Notes under the pieces: generated by a model | What the model was told of the DNA's origin: nothing | The model's input: only the letters and a program-made list of their open reading frames with translations | Databases searched by the model: none | Position numbers and translations under genes: made by a program | Shown: positions 1 to 7,760 of the stretch, piece by piece | Position numbering within the stretch: the first letter of the stretch is position 1 | Layout of the letters: the number at the start of each line of letters is the position of its first letter | From: JALYZC01 sp963725645 | Lineage (GTDB): Bacteria; Actinomycetota; Thermoleophilia; Solirubrobacterales; Solirubrobacteraceae | DNA: 42,439 bases | Assembly: GCA_963725645.1 (NCBI GenBank) | Contig: CAVRZD010000001.1 | Location: 1 to 42,439, forward strand | Direction of reading: 5' to 3'

Positions 1-256
1 GGCCGACGCGCTCGAGCACATCGGGCGAGGCCTCCTCGCCGACCGTCTCGTGCAGGAGGTAGTCGTTGGGGTTCTGCAGCAGCAGCGCGACACGACCGGC
101 GGCTTCGACGCGGCCGCGGGTGGGCGCGTTCAGGCCGCCGAGGTGGCGCAGCGGGTCGACTTACCGGCGCCGTTGCGGCCCATGAGCGCGACGCGCTCGC
201 CCGGCGCGACGGCGACGTCGACGCCCCGCAGGGCAACGCGCCCGCCCGCCAGCTCA
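1..256 (-). pseudogene. Second ATPase half of an EcfA-like ABC protein, frame-disrupted, runs off the window
   Basis: Reading on from the first ATPase domain (254-1180), the minus strand encodes a second nucleotide-binding domain with a clear Walker A motif (MGRNGAGKST) and, further on, a Q-loop-like stretch (LLLQNPNDYLLHETV). The two halves would make the usual tandem EcfA fusion. The frame is broken twice. An extra base near 256 turns VSV-E into a TGA stop, and a missing base near 165, just after GKST, puts the remainder (LRHLGGLNAP) back into the original frame. The two indels cancel, so only about 90 bases are out of frame. This may be real decay or two base-calling errors in GC-rich DNA. 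The gene continues beyond base 1. Confidence 0.7.
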
Positions 257-1180
257 CACCGAGACGCCGCGGGCGCGGACGGCGAACGGCTCACGCGCGG
301 CGCGGCGACGCCGGGGCCGCGGCGCCGCCGGCGCCGTGGGTGCCGGTGCCTCGTCGAGCAGTCCGTGGGCGCGCAGCGTGGCGCGCGCCTGCTTGACGCC
401 GCTGGGCGGCGGGCGCAACCCCGCGCGCTGGAACAGCCGCGCGCCCGGGGTCTGCAGCGCGGGCGAGCTCTCCGCTGCCCACTCGAGAAACGCGCGCGGC
501 GGGGCATCGCAGGCCACGGCCCCGTCGTGCAGCGCAATCACGCGGTCGGCGTGCGACAGGCAACGCTCGAGGCGATGCTCCGCCAGGACCACCGCCGTGC
601 CCCACTCCTCGTTGAGCCGGCGCAGCAGCCACACGAGCTCGTCGCCGGCCACCGGGTCGAGCTGCGAGGTGGGCTCATCGAGGAGCACCAGGCGCGGGCG
701 GCCCGCGAGCGCGGCGCCCAGCGCGACGCGCTGCAGCTCGCCACCGCTGAGCTCGTCCGTCGGGCGGTCGAGCAGCGCCTCGATCCCCAGCGCCAGCGCC
801 ACTTCCTCCACCCCGCGCGCCACGGCGGCCCCGCCCTCGCCGCGGTTCTCCAGCGGAAAGGCAAGCTCGTGGCGAACCGTGCCGAGCACGACCTGCGTCT
901 CGGGGTCCTGGAAGAGGCTGCCCGCCACCGCGGAGATCGCCGCGGGCCCGTGCTCGCGCGTGTCGAGGCCGCCAACCACCGCGCGGCCACCGAAGACACC
1001 GCCGTGGAAATGCGGCACGAGGCCGCCCGCGGCGCGCAGCAGCGTGGACTTGCCGCAGGCCGATAGCCCGGCGAGAACGACGAACTCGCCCGGCTCGATC
1101 GCCACCGACACCTCGCGCAGTGCCGGCCGCGCCGCCCCGGGATAGACGTAGGTCACGCGCTCCAGCGCCAGCACGCTCAC
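254..1180 (-). CDS. ecfA: ECF transporter ATPase (EcfA), first nucleotide-binding domain
   Basis: ATP-binding subunit that would power an energy-coupling-factor vitamin importer at the cytoplasmic face. I chose the GTG at 1178-1180, which overlaps the EcfT stop (GTGA), instead of the much longer upstream reading frame, which is low-complexity Arg/Ala. From that start all ABC motifs are visible: Walker A GLSACGKST (residues 38-46), Q-loop Gln91, signature LSGGE (144-148), Walker B LVLLDEP (164-170) and H-loop His202. A cysteine sits in the Walker A loop. The product stops at residue 308 in an Arg/Pro-rich linker, where a tandem second domain should follow. The stop is probably caused by an indel (see 1-256). 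It lies in an operon with EcfT and two DUF4430 proteins. Confidence 0.85.
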   Translation of the reverse strand: MSVLALERVTYVYPGAARPALREVSVAIEPGEFVVLAGLSACGKSTLLRAAGGLVPHFHGGVFGGRAVVGGLDTREHGPAAISAVAGSLFQDPETQVVLGTVRHELAFPLENRGEGGAAVARGVEEVALALGIEALLDRPTDELSGGELQRVALGAALAGRPRLVLLDEPTSQLDPVAGDELVWLLRRLNEEWGTAVVLAEHRLERCLSHADRVIALHDGAVACDAPPRAFLEWAAESSPALQTPGARLFQRAGLRPPPSGVKQARATLRAHGLLDEAPAPTAPAAPRPRRRRAAREPFAVRARGVSV

Positions 1181-2037
1181 GGCTCGATCCCCCGGCGGTC
1201 GAGGAACGGCGCCAGCGCGACGACGATCAGCGCGCCGGCGAGCAGCAACTCGCCGGTGCCCACCGGCGCTTGCAGTGCCGGGTAGGCCTCGAACGAGGCC
1301 ACGCCGACTGCACGCGCCGCGACGGCGAGCACGACGAGCACGCCCGCGGCGGCCGCGAAGGCCAGGTCGTGGCGCGACCACGGCGTGCGCTCGCGGCGTG
1401 CGCCGCGGGCGGCGCCGTAGCCGCGGACCTCGAGCGTGGCGGCGACGTCGACCGCGCGGTCGAGCGCGTTGGTGGCCACCGCGCGCAGCACGGCGATGCG
1501 CGGCCCGGGCTGCGGCCGGCACGCGTGGGCGTCGGCCATGCGCCGCGCGTCACGCATCAGAACGGGCACGAGCCGCGTGGCCAGCGCCGCCGTCAGCGTC
1601 GAGCGAAAGGAGACCCGCCGGAAGGCGCGCAGCAGCTCGTCGGGATCAACGGAGGCGGTGAAGAGCGCGCAGCAGAGGATGACCACCAGGACGCGTCCGC
1701 CGAGCACGAGGCCGTAGACCAGCGCCTCGACGGTGAGGTCGACCTGCCCGAACGGCGGCACGTCGCCCAGCCGCGCGAAGACGGTCAGCCCGTCGCGCAC
1801 GACGAGCGCGTTGACGATCGCGACCACCAGCGCCAGCGGCAGCGTGTAGCGCGCGCTGCGGGCCACCTCGCGTCCCACGCCGGCCGCGGCCGCGGCGCCC
1901 AGGACGGCGGCGGCCACCACGCCCAGCGCGAGCGGATGCTCGAACGCGAGCGCGCAAACGGCCAGCGCCACGCAATAGGCGCCGCCGACCGCCGCGCGCG
2001 CCGCATGCAGCGGGCTGGCGCGCCGGCGATAGCTCAT
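1177..2037 (-). CDS. ecfT: ECF transporter transmembrane subunit EcfT (CbiQ family)
   Basis: Integral membrane coupling subunit of an ECF importer, linking the ATPase to a substrate-binding S component. The 286-aa product has several hydrophobic segments (for example around residues 20-60, 65-90, 105-130 and 235-280). It has the cytoplasmic coupling helices with the family RGYG/A-R-G type motif (ATLEVRGYGAARGARR). The ATG at 2037 overlaps the stop of the upstream lipoprotein gene (ATGA), so translation is probably coupled. No S-component gene is visible in the window, so substrate identity rests on the B12 riboswitch upstream and on the DUF4430 neighbours. Confidence 0.88.
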   Translation of the reverse strand: MSYRRRASPLHAARAAVGGAYCVALAVCALAFEHPLALGVVAAAVLGAAAAAGVGREVARSARYTLPLALVVAIVNALVVRDGLTVFARLGDVPPFGQVDLTVEALVYGLVLGGRVLVVILCCALFTASVDPDELLRAFRRVSFRSTLTAALATRLVPVLMRDARRMADAHACRPQPGPRIAVLRAVATNALDRAVDVAATLEVRGYGAARGARRERTPWSRHDLAFAAAAGVLVVLAVAARAVGVASFEAYPALQAPVGTGELLLAGALIVVALAPFLDRRGIEP

Positions 2038-2951
2038 CGCGCCACCGGCAGCGCAATGGGCCGGTCGTGGCTGACCACGAGTGCGAAGCGCTTGGAGAGC
2101 GCCCCCTCCTCGAAGGCCCGTGACGCCGCCGCCACGCCGGCTTCGTCGGTGCCGGTCACCACCCACGTCGGGCGTTCGTCGCCCGCTGCGGTGGCGGCCA
2201 CCAGGCCGGTGCGCGCGCGGAGCGTCCGCACGGTACGCCCGCGCGCGTCGACCGCCACGATCGCGCGGCCGCCATCGACGAGCCGCGCGTAGACCCCACT
2301 GGCCGCCGGCCCGCGCTCGAGCTCGTCGACCGCGTGATCGTGGCGCAGCACGGCCCACGGGCCGACGAGCACGCGCAGCGTCTGCTCGACGTGCGCGGTG
2401 AGCAGGCCACCCGTAGCCACCCGCACGCGGTAGGAGGCAAGCCGCTTCGAGACCTGCCGGCACGGCGCGCTGCCCGGGGCGGCGCATTCGACGCGCACGG
2501 GCAGGCGCTTGCCGTCGATGCCGTGCACGAACGGCTCGGGGAACGAGCCGACGACGGCCGGCACGCGCATCGCGGCGCTCCAGTCGTGGCGATCCCACCA
2601 CACGCGATCGCCCCCCCGCAACCTGGTCGCCGCGGCGCCACGCGAGGCCTCGACCCCGTTGACGTAGTAGAACCAGTCGAGCTGCCGGCCCGCGCTGCCC
2701 CCGCCCGCGAGCCCGTCGATCGACTGCACGAAGCCCCCGCCGAAGCGGGTGGCGACCTTCGCGTTTCGCTGCAGGAGGCGCATCACGGTCTCCCCGCCAC
2801 CCACCGCCGGCGCCGCGAGATCACGGACCGAGCGGGCGCCGAAGTCCTGGGTGATCGTCAGCTTCGTCGCGGCCGGCTTGGCCCCCGCGCCGAGACCGCA
2901 GCCCGAGAGCGCGAGGGTTGCCGTCAATGCGATGGCCGGCGCCCGCCTCAC
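2034..2951 (-). CDS. DUF4430 domain lipoprotein, probable B12-capture component
   Basis: The 305-aa product starts at a GTG (2949-2951) overlapping the previous stop. It has a lipoprotein signal (hydrophobic stretch, lipobox LSGC, Cys about residue 18). Residues about 30-120 fit the DUF4430 fold: an internal YYVNG motif followed by GGDRVWWDRHDW. DUF4430 is related to the C-terminal domain of transcobalamin/intrinsic factor, so the likely role is extracytoplasmic cobalamin binding for the adjacent ECF transporter. The C-terminal 180 residues show no motif I can name. Its place between a secreted DUF4430-like protein and EcfT, all behind a B12 riboswitch, supports the role, but binding itself is inferred. 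Confidence 0.78.
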   Translation of the reverse strand: MRRAPAIALTATLALSGCGLGAGAKPAATKLTITQDFGARSVRDLAAPAVGGGETVMRLLQRNAKVATRFGGGFVQSIDGLAGGGSAGRQLDWFYYVNGVEASRGAAATRLRGGDRVWWDRHDWSAAMRVPAVVGSFPEPFVHGIDGKRLPVRVECAAPGSAPCRQVSKRLASYRVRVATGGLLTAHVEQTLRVLVGPWAVLRHDHAVDELERGPAASGVYARLVDGGRAIVAVDARGRTVRTLRARTGLVAATAAGDERPTWVVTGTDEAGVAAASRAFEEGALSKRFALVVSHDRPIALPVAR

Positions 2952-4135
2952 GACACCCGAAACACCACGCGCGTGCGCGTGCGCTGCAACAAGGTATCGA
3001 CGTTGCCCGCGCGGTCGCGCGCCTGCAGGTCAAGCACATAACGTCCGCGCCCCAGCCGCGCAGGCAACAGGTAGGACCACGCCTCGCGATCGCCGACGCT
3101 CAACCACTTCCCGCGACTGGCACCGCAGCGCTTCAGCGTCGCGAAGCGCTCGCTGCGCCCGTCGAACGTCGCGCAGCGCCCACCGTCATTGCGCGTGAGG
3201 CGCAGGCGCACCGAAGCGAGCCCCGACGGATCCGCAGCCACGATGCCGCTCAGCGTCCGCGGCCCCCTGCCCTTGCCGAAGCGCTGGCCCTCGCGGATCG
3301 AAACGATCTTGCCACGCGGAGCGCGCCGATCCTTCGTGCCGCACGCGCCATCGTCGCCGGTCGTCACGCAGCTCGAGACTCCCGTCGCCGCGACCGCACT
3401 GCCGCAGGCGCCGTCGGCGCCGTCGGTGACGCAAACGCGTACCCGGTTCGAGCGGATCGCTCCCGCCTTGGTCGCCTTGAGATCGTGGTCGCCGCGCGCG
3501 TCGTACGGCCCCACGGTCACGGCGCCATCCGCACCGCTGCTCCCGGCCTCGACGGTGGCGCCGGCGACCGGCGCGCCGGTGACCTGATCGGTCACGTGCA
3601 GGGTCATGGGCTGACCCGGCGCGGCCGTAGCGGGCCCCGACAGCCTCAGGAGCGGCTCGCTCCCGGTGCCGTACGCGAACAGGACGTCGTCGCCGGTGCT
3701 GACCGGGTCGGCACAGGCGCCGACCGCGGCGGAGACGCCGTTGCGGTATTCGACGAGGAAGGCGTTGCTGCTGGCGTCGAAGGCCACGCTCTCGCCCGCG
3801 ATGGTGTCGAATGACGGGCTGCCGAGGCTGTCGGACCACATCCCGGTCACCGAGAACGGCGCCTGCGCAGCGGCCGCCGCGACCGCGGCGCCGCGCGTCG
3901 GGACCGCGGTCGGGCTCGTGCCCTGGTTCGCGGCCGTGCCGTCGCATTCATGGCTGACCGAGTCGCCGGTGAACTGGAACGGGCGGACGTCCGTCGTCAC
4001 CGGTCCCTCGAACAGGGTCCGCGTCGGTCCTTCGATCCGCAGGTTGACGGTCACCGAAGCCGCGACGGCTGGTGACGCCGTCATCGCAGGCAAGGCCAAG
4101 GCAATGGCGGCCAGACCGAAAAAGCGTGCTCTCAT
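2948..4135 (-). CDS. Secreted DUF4430-like protein with Ig-like region, B12-riboswitch controlled
   Basis: First gene of the operon, 395 aa. It has a Sec signal peptide (residues 1-26, ending ASPAVA-AS) and an N-terminal region (about 27-160) of DUF4430/transcobalamin-like character: VNLRIEGPTRTLF, later FLVEYRNGVSAAVGAC and a GDDVLFAYG strand. A beta-sandwich stretch typical of carboxypeptidase-regulatory/Ig-like domains follows (PVAGATVEAG, about 190-230), then a Cys-rich spacer and a C-terminal beta-rich domain (LDLQARDRAGNVD). No membrane anchor is seen, so it should be released or wall-associated. Its distance to the riboswitch (about 40 bases) indicates direct B12 control. Its exact ligand is not shown by the sequence. 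Confidence 0.75.
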   Translation of the reverse strand: MRARFFGLAAIALALPAMTASPAVAASVTVNLRIEGPTRTLFEGPVTTDVRPFQFTGDSVSHECDGTAANQGTSPTAVPTRGAAVAAAAAQAPFSVTGMWSDSLGSPSFDTIAGESVAFDASSNAFLVEYRNGVSAAVGACADPVSTGDDVLFAYGTGSEPLLRLSGPATAAPGQPMTLHVTDQVTGAPVAGATVEAGSSGADGAVTVGPYDARGDHDLKATKAGAIRSNRVRVCVTDGADGACGSAVAATGVSSCVTTGDDGACGTKDRRAPRGKIVSIREGQRFGKGRGPRTLSGIVAADPSGLASVRLRLTRNDGGRCATFDGRSERFATLKRCGASRGKWLSVGDREAWSYLLPARLGRGRYVLDLQARDRAGNVDTLLQRTRTRVVFRVS

Positions 4136-4174
4136 CAGAAGCCACCCCTTTCCACGAGGGCGTAGGCGCTTGTC

Positions 4175-4337
4175 GGTCGGAGGCAGGTCTCCTGGCTCCC
4201 GGGCCTACCGCTCCTGCGCCTTCCCGGTCGGCGATGGCCTTCCAGTGGCTCGAGCCCAACGCTCGTGCGGGGCGGCGTCCCCGGTCACAGTGGCGGGTCC
4301 GCGCCGGTCTCGCACCGGCTTCCCTTCGCCACCGACC
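4175..4337 (-). promoter_or_regulatory. Cobalamin (AdoCbl) riboswitch
   Basis: On the minus strand the conserved cobalamin-riboswitch blocks appear in order: GGGAAGCCGGTGCGAGACCGG, then GGACCCGCCACTGTGACC, then GGAAGGC, and finally the B12-box-like CAGGAGACCTGCC. The outer stem P1 pairs GGTCGG (about 4337-4332) with CCGACC (4180-4175). It lies 40 bases upstream of the start at 4135, so the Shine-Dalgarno region of the first gene forms the expression platform. In the family, cobalamin binding switches expression off. It makes the downstream operon a B12-related one. Confidence 0.93.
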
Positions 4338-4351
4338 TATGGATGGGCGCC

Positions 4352-4357
4352 ATCCTA
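4352..4357 (-). promoter_or_regulatory. Candidate -10 element for the riboswitch transcript
   Basis: TAGGAT on the minus strand lies about 15 bases ahead of the riboswitch 5' stem and fits the TAnnnT form of actinobacterial -10 boxes. No convincing -35 is visible, so this is a placement guess supported mainly by position. Confidence 0.35.
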
Positions 4358-4594
4358 CACCGCGGCCGGAGCACCGCGCTCGATCCGGAACGGCCTATCT
4401 GACCCGTAGGTCTATGCGGCCCGGGCGACGGCCGCGACCCCCCATCCCGACGACGTGAGCCGGCGCGGCAGACAGATTGCCGGCGGTGCTCGCCATATGG
4501 CGGAGTCGGCATCGACGAACGCTCGCATCCCCGAGGCAGGAGCAAGCTCGGCTGGACTGCATCGCGCGGCGCGACGGCACGGTAGGGTCAACCG

Positions 4595-4798
4595 ATGCCC
4601 GTCGCCTGCATCGGCCACTGGTACACGTCGCTGCTCTACCTCGCGCCGGTCGTCGGACTCACGGTGTTCCTGTCCGCCAAGACGAGGCTCGAGAACCGAC
4701 GCGAGGCGCGCGAGGCAGAGAGCCGAGCACCCGACGCCCACGGCAGCGGCCGTCAACGAAGGCGCACACGCCGGCCGCGCGGGTCCGCGACTGCGTGA
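4595..4798 (+). CDS. Small single-span membrane protein, unknown function
   Basis: 67-aa product with one hydrophobic segment (about residues 9-27, SLLYLAPVVGLTVFL) followed by a highly charged tail (Arg/Glu). The N-terminus MPVACIGHWYTSLLYLAP has the look of a conserved small actinobacterial membrane protein, but I cannot name a family. A GGTAGGG stretch lies at a plausible ribosome-binding distance. The last 25 residues are low-complexity Arg-rich, so the true end could be different. Confidence 0.5.
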   Translation: MPVACIGHWYTSLLYLAPVVGLTVFLSAKTRLENRREAREAESRAPDAHGSGRQRRRTRRPRGSATA

Positions 4799-4854
4799 CG
4801 CACGGTGATGTCGTCCGGGGCGGACTCATCGCGCGCCACCGCGCGTAGATAGAT

Positions 4855-5223
4855 ATGGACGAGCGGCTCGTGGGCATTGCGCGTACGATCCCCTCCGGCG
4901 TGTCGCGTCGCGACCAGCACATCGTGTTCGGCCTAGCCGCTGCGACGGTGGCTCTTGCGGTGCTGCAGTCGCTGACCGGGCTCAATCCGGATGTTCTGTT
5001 GGCGGCGCCGGCGCTGCTGCTGTTCCTTCCATTGCTGGCCGGGCGCTACCTCGGCGAGCACGGGCTCGCGCGGCTCGCTGCGCGGTGGCGCCCACCGCGG
5101 GCGCGAGCGGTGTCGAGCGCGCGGCCGGTATCGCGGGCTCCTCGCGTGCTGGCTCGAGGTGGGCGGCTGATCGCCGCCGCGCTCGCTGAGCGTGCGCCGC
5201 CTGCGCTGCTGCTCTCGCGCTAG
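4855..5223 (+). CDS. Small two-span membrane protein, unknown function
   Basis: 122 aa with two hydrophobic stretches (about residues 23-42, FGLAAATVALAVLQSL, and 47-65, LLAAPALLLFLPLLAG), then a basic, Arg-rich tail ending RGGRLIAAALAERAPPALL. Its TAG stop (5221-5223) is part of the CTAG site where the neighbouring insertion sequences sit, so the coding frame is not changed by the insertions. No known domain is recognisable. Confidence 0.5.
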   Translation: MDERLVGIARTIPSGVSRRDQHIVFGLAAATVALAVLQSLTGLNPDVLLAAPALLLFLPLLAGRYLGEHGLARLAARWRPPRARAVSSARPVSRAPRVLARGGRLIAAALAERAPPALLLSR

Positions 5224-6305
5224 TGTCGTGATTCGTTGATTCGGGTGCAGTAGCGGGCGATCGAGTCGAGGATCTGGTCGGCGGTCTTGGTCCAGACGAA
5301 CGGGCGGGGGTTGTCGTTCCAGGTGTCGATCCAGGCGCGGATGTCGGTGTTGAGTTGGCGCACGGAGCGGTGCGCGCCGCGGCGGAGCTTCTTGGTCGTT
5401 AGTTCGGCGAACCAGCGCTCGACGAGGTTCAGCCACGAGCTCGAGGTCGGCGTGAAGTGCAAGACGAAGCGTGGGTGCGCGGTGAGCCAGTTGCGGATTG
5501 CCGGCGTCTTGTGCGTGGAGGAGTTGTCAAGGACGAGGTGCACGTCGAGCTCGCGCGGGACTTCGCGGTCGATCGTCTGCAAGAACCTCTTGAACTCGAT
5601 CGCGCGGTGGCGGCTGTGCAGCGCGCCGATGACCTTGCCGGTCGCCAGGTCCAGCGCGGCGTAGAGGCTCGAGGTCCCGGCCCGCTTGTAGTCGTGCGTC
5701 GCGCGCTGGGGGGTGCCGGGCAGCATCGGCAGGATCGGCGCGGTGCGATCCAAGGCCTGGATCTGTGACTTCTCATCGACGCACAGCACGATCGCGCGCT
5801 CGGGTGGGTCCAGATAGAGCCCGACGACGTCGCGGACCTTGTCGATGAACTGCGGGTCTTTGGACAGCTTCCAGGTCTCTTGGCGGTGGGGCTGCAGCCC
5901 GAACGCCTTCCAGATCCGCAGCACCGCTGACTGCGTCAGGCCGACCTCGCGCGCCATCGAGCGCGTCGACCAGTGCGTCGCATCCTTCGGAGTCGTCTCC
6001 AGCGTGCGCACGATCACCTCCTCGACCTGCTCGTCGGTGATCGTCCGCGGGCGCCCCGGCCGCGGCTCGTCCGGCAGCCCGTCAAGGCGGTGCTCGGCAA
6101 AGCGCGCCCGCCACGTCGCCGCCATCCCGCGCGAGATGCCAAGGCGCTCACCGATCTCGGTGTTCTTCAGACCCTCGGCCGCCAACAACACGATCCGTGA
6201 TCGCTGCGCCAGCGCTTGCGCGCTCGTGCGCCGCCGCGCCCACGCCTCCAACTGCGCGCGCTCGTCGTCGCTCAACTCGATCGCAACAGCAACGGGATTC
6301 GGCAT
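5220..6305 (-). CDS. IS630 family transposase
   Basis: 361-aa DDE transposase. The N-terminal helix-turn-helix (about residues 35-75, GLKNTEIGERLGISRGMAATW) is followed by a second winged-helix region and an RNase-H-like catalytic core. Visible acidic motifs are VLCVDEKSQIQALDRT, HLVLDNSSTHKT and FTPTSSSWLNLVERWFAEL, which give the three catalytic acidic residues of the family. Length is normal and no disruption is seen, so the element may be active. The ATG is at 6303-6305 and the stop TAG (plus strand 5220-5222) uses the bases at the element border. Confidence 0.95.
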   Translation of the reverse strand: MPNPVAVAIELSDDERAQLEAWARRRTSAQALAQRSRIVLLAAEGLKNTEIGERLGISRGMAATWRARFAEHRLDGLPDEPRPGRPRTITDEQVEEVIVRTLETTPKDATHWSTRSMAREVGLTQSAVLRIWKAFGLQPHRQETWKLSKDPQFIDKVRDVVGLYLDPPERAIVLCVDEKSQIQALDRTAPILPMLPGTPQRATHDYKRAGTSSLYAALDLATGKVIGALHSRHRAIEFKRFLQTIDREVPRELDVHLVLDNSSTHKTPAIRNWLTAHPRFVLHFTPTSSSWLNLVERWFAELTTKKLRRGAHRSVRQLNTDIRAWIDTWNDNPRPFVWTKTADQILDSIARYCTRINESRH

Positions 6306-6349
6306 GAACCCCTCCTACCCACTGCCAGCAAATTAATGCATCACGACAC
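5223..6349 (-). mobile_element. IS630-family insertion sequence, 1127 bp
   Basis: Terminal inverted repeats GTGTCGTGAT (5223-5232) and ATCACGACAC (6340-6349) bound the element. It is flanked by TA at 5221-5222 and 6350-6351, the TA target duplication expected of IS630/Tc1-mariner elements. One intact transposase is inside. The right TA lies inside the left CTAG duplication of the next element (IS701 type), so this IS arrived second. Confidence 0.9.
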
Positions 6350-6352
6350 TAG

Positions 6353-7760
6353 TAGGACTTCGTTAGGCGGCAGCCTGCGCTGGCAGGTCGGGCAGTGCCC
6401 GTGCCAGCAGGCCAGCGCGGTCTGGAGTTCGCGCTGGGCTTGGTAGAGGCTGATCAGGCGGCCGCCGTCTGAGGGGGGCCGTGGCGGCCGGGGTCGCGGT
6501 GCAGGCGGGTGCAGGTCAGGAACGCGTGGGCGACGGTGACGCAGGAGAGGTGGTGGTGTAGGCCGCGGTAGGTGCGGCCTTCGTAGTGATCAAGGCCGAG
6601 GCATTGCTTGAGTTCGCGGTAGTCGTGCTCGACGCGCCAGCGCAGCTTGGCGGACTGCACGAGCGACTCGATCGGCGTGTCGACGGGCAGGTTGGAGAGC
6701 CAGTATTTGACGGGTTCGTCGTTGCCGGGCGGCCATTCGGCCAGTAGCCAGCGCTCGGGCAGGACGCCGTCGTGGCCGCGTTGGGCGTCGTTGGCGGGGC
6801 GCACGCGCAGCGCAAGGAAACGGCTGCTCAGCGGGCCGCGGTCGCCCTCACGCCAGCCGACCGTGCGGGCACTGGCGAGCCCGGCGGCGACGGCCAGGTC
6901 GCGCAGGCTCTGGGCTGGGTCGGGGTAGCGCGGCGCGGGTGGCCGGCCGCGGCCCTTAGAGGCCGCCGTGACCGCGACGGCCGCGGCGGGCTGAGCCGAC
7001 GTGACGCCTTTGACCTGCACGACGTACTGAAGCTCGCGTTCCTCGAGGCCGATGCGAAAGGCGGTGATGTCGCCGTAGCCGCCGTCGGCCTGCACGACGC
7101 GCCGGGGCAGACCCCACGCGATCAGTTCGTCGAGGATCCCCAATGCCAGTTGCCACTTGGGCACGTGGCGCACGTGCTCGGGGATCTTGGCGCGCTGGCG
7201 GCGCTCATTGTCGGCGTCCCACGCCGCCGGCAAGAACAGCCGCCACCCCAACGGGCACGACGCCCGATCGCTCGCGGCGTTGACCGACACCAGCACCTGA
7301 CAGTTGGCCGTCTTGCCCAGCGCCCCGCAATACTGGTGCGCGACGCCCGGCGAGAAGCGACCGTCCTTGGGCAGCGCGGTGTCATCGATCACCCACCCCG
7401 CCGGCTCGATCTCTGCGGTCATCCGCCGCGCCAGGCGCCGCCGCACCGCAGTGTCATCCCACGGCGAGTCGGTGATGAACTGCTGCAACCCCTGCTCATC
7501 GCCATCGGGCAGCCGCGCGGCCATCGGCTGGATCGACTTACGCCTGCCCTCCAACAGCAGCCCACGCACGTACTGCTCGCCCTTGGCGCGCTGATCACAG
7601 CGCGCCAACGACCCATACATCTCCTCGGCGAACTCGATCAGCGCCGTCCGCGCGGACTCCAGATCAGCCGCCCTGACCCCGTACTCGCCGACCCTCACCG
7701 CCATGACGCCACGATTCCCTGCACCCGCAAGAACTCCTGCACACAGCTAACGAAGTCCTA
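6353..7760 (-). mobile_element. IS701-family insertion sequence, 1408 bp
   Basis: Perfect 14-bp terminal inverted repeats TAGGACTTCGTTAG (6353-6366) and CTAACGAAGTCCTA (7747-7760). A CTAG duplication flanks it, at 6349-6352 (now split by the IS630 insertion, so that C is also at 5220) and at 7761-7764. YTAR-type 4-bp duplications are characteristic of IS701. It contains one intact transposase. Its right end supplies the last residues and stop codon of the interrupted integrase frame. Confidence 0.9.
6454..7704 (-). CDS. IS701 family transposase
   Basis: 416 aa, typical length for IS701 transposases (DDE_5/NF033540-type). The order of motifs fits: an N-terminal region with the RRKSIQPMAARL block, then WVIDDTALPKDGRFSPGVA (first Asp), VQADGGYGDI (second Asp), and near the C-terminus KLRWRVEHDYRELKQ (Glu). 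No frameshift or stop is seen. The start at ATG 7702-7704 sits about 45 bases inside the right terminal repeat. About 85 bases between the stop and the left terminal repeat hold no gene. Confidence 0.95.
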   Translation of the reverse strand: MAVRVGEYGVRAADLESARTALIEFAEEMYGSLARCDQRAKGEQYVRGLLLEGRRKSIQPMAARLPDGDEQGLQQFITDSPWDDTAVRRRLARRMTAEIEPAGWVIDDTALPKDGRFSPGVAHQYCGALGKTANCQVLVSVNAASDRASCPLGWRLFLPAAWDADNERRQRAKIPEHVRHVPKWQLALGILDELIAWGLPRRVVQADGGYGDITAFRIGLEERELQYVVQVKGVTSAQPAAAVAVTAASKGRGRPPAPRYPDPAQSLRDLAVAAGLASARTVGWREGDRGPLSSRFLALRVRPANDAQRGHDGVLPERWLLAEWPPGNDEPVKYWLSNLPVDTPIESLVQSAKLRWRVEHDYRELKQCLGLDHYEGRTYRGLHHHLSCVTVAHAFLTCTRLHRDPGRHGPPQTAAA

